6,400 nt of DNA from positions 1-6,400 of the forward strand of contig JAENWI010000086.1 in assembly GCA_016650115.1 (NCBI GenBank). The letters are read 5' to 3'. This DNA comes from Peptostreptococcaceae bacterium (GTDB lineage: Bacteria; Bacillota; Clostridia; Peptostreptococcales; Anaerovoracaceae). This document shows positions 6,143 to 6,400 of this stretch, in pieces. The position numbers and the translations under genes are program-made. Positions within the stretch are counted from its first letter, which is position 1. Each line of letters begins with the position of its first letter. The notes under the pieces were generated by a model. The model ran no database searches, was not told where the DNA came from, and saw only the letters and a list, made by a program, of their open reading frames with translations.

Positions 6143-6400
6143 TTATACTTCCGGATGTTTTTCTTTATGTTCCTGATAAGCAGCTTCAGCCTGTCCGGCC
6201 TTTCGTCTTGCACTGTTACGTCCGAATAACATCAAGTCCCTTACTTCGCTCGCGATGCAAAGAAAAATCAATGGGCTGTCATCAAATATAAGTGCTCTGG
6301 TTTTATCTTCACAACCAGATATTTGCTTCGATAATTTTAGGTATCGTTTAGCAAACAGATATAAAATTGTGCGCCAGTTAATATTCTCGTTACCCAGCAA
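6143..6400 (-). pseudogene. Truncated IS4-type transposase N-terminal fragment fused to an unrecognised tail
   Basis: The frame enters from beyond the right edge and ends at TAA (6145-6143), giving 85 residues here. Residues 2-44 (to about 6269) include GNENINWRTILYLFAKRYL and then TRALIFDDSPL. This resembles the segment of Bacteroidota IS4-family DDE transposases that leads to the first catalytic Asp block, normally FDD(S/T)xLxKTGK. After DSPL the expected KTGK and the rest of the catalytic domain are absent. Instead comes IFLCIASEVRDLMLFG and a charged tail ending EHKEKHPEV, which I do not recognise. The frame therefore looks like a deletion fusion and cannot be an active transposase. The assignment rests on remembered motifs over about 43 residues, so it is moderately sure. 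No terminal inverted repeat could be identified. Confidence 0.6.

Overview
The window looks like a chromosomal or contig segment of a bacterium, most likely Bacteroidota. The base composition is moderate to AT-rich. Most genes start after A-rich leaders without a Shine-Dalgarno sequence, and a Bacteroidota-type IS4 transposase fragment lies at the right edge. The placement rests on style and remembered family resemblance, not on a marker gene. All recognisable genes and gene remnants are on the minus strand, so transcription runs from high to low coordinates.

Right to left: (i) 6400-6143 is a broken transposase-like reading frame, its first half resembling an IS4-family transposase N-terminal region and its second half unrecognised. 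(ii) 5925-5176 and 5146-4037 are a tight two-gene unit. It pairs a HAD-type phosphomannomutase-like protein with a GH130 mannoside phosphorylase/mannosidase. If the GH130 enzyme is a phosphorylase, its product mannose-1-phosphate is the substrate the neighbour would isomerise. (iii) 3994-3733 holds no intact gene. It contains short fossil islands of two genes, a DUF1003 membrane protein and a P1B (copper-type) ATPase, joined by internal deletions and interrupted by stops. (iv) 3678 to beyond position 1 is a three-gene unit: a SpoIIAA-like (STAS/SEC14-fold) small protein, a plasma-membrane-type H+-transporting P-type ATPase, and a class III polyphosphate kinase 2 cut off by the left edge.

The third unit is metabolically coherent. 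An ATP-consuming proton pump lies next to an enzyme that can regenerate ADP and ATP from AMP and polyphosphate, as would suit pH or energy stress. The most unusual detail is a perfect 20-bp direct repeat with a 23-bp period at the junction of the SpoIIAA-like gene and the ATPase gene. It supplies the last codons of one gene and the start region of the other. Because 23 is not a multiple of three, losing one copy would fuse the two genes in frame. I see no RNA genes, CRISPR arrays or convincing hairpin terminators.
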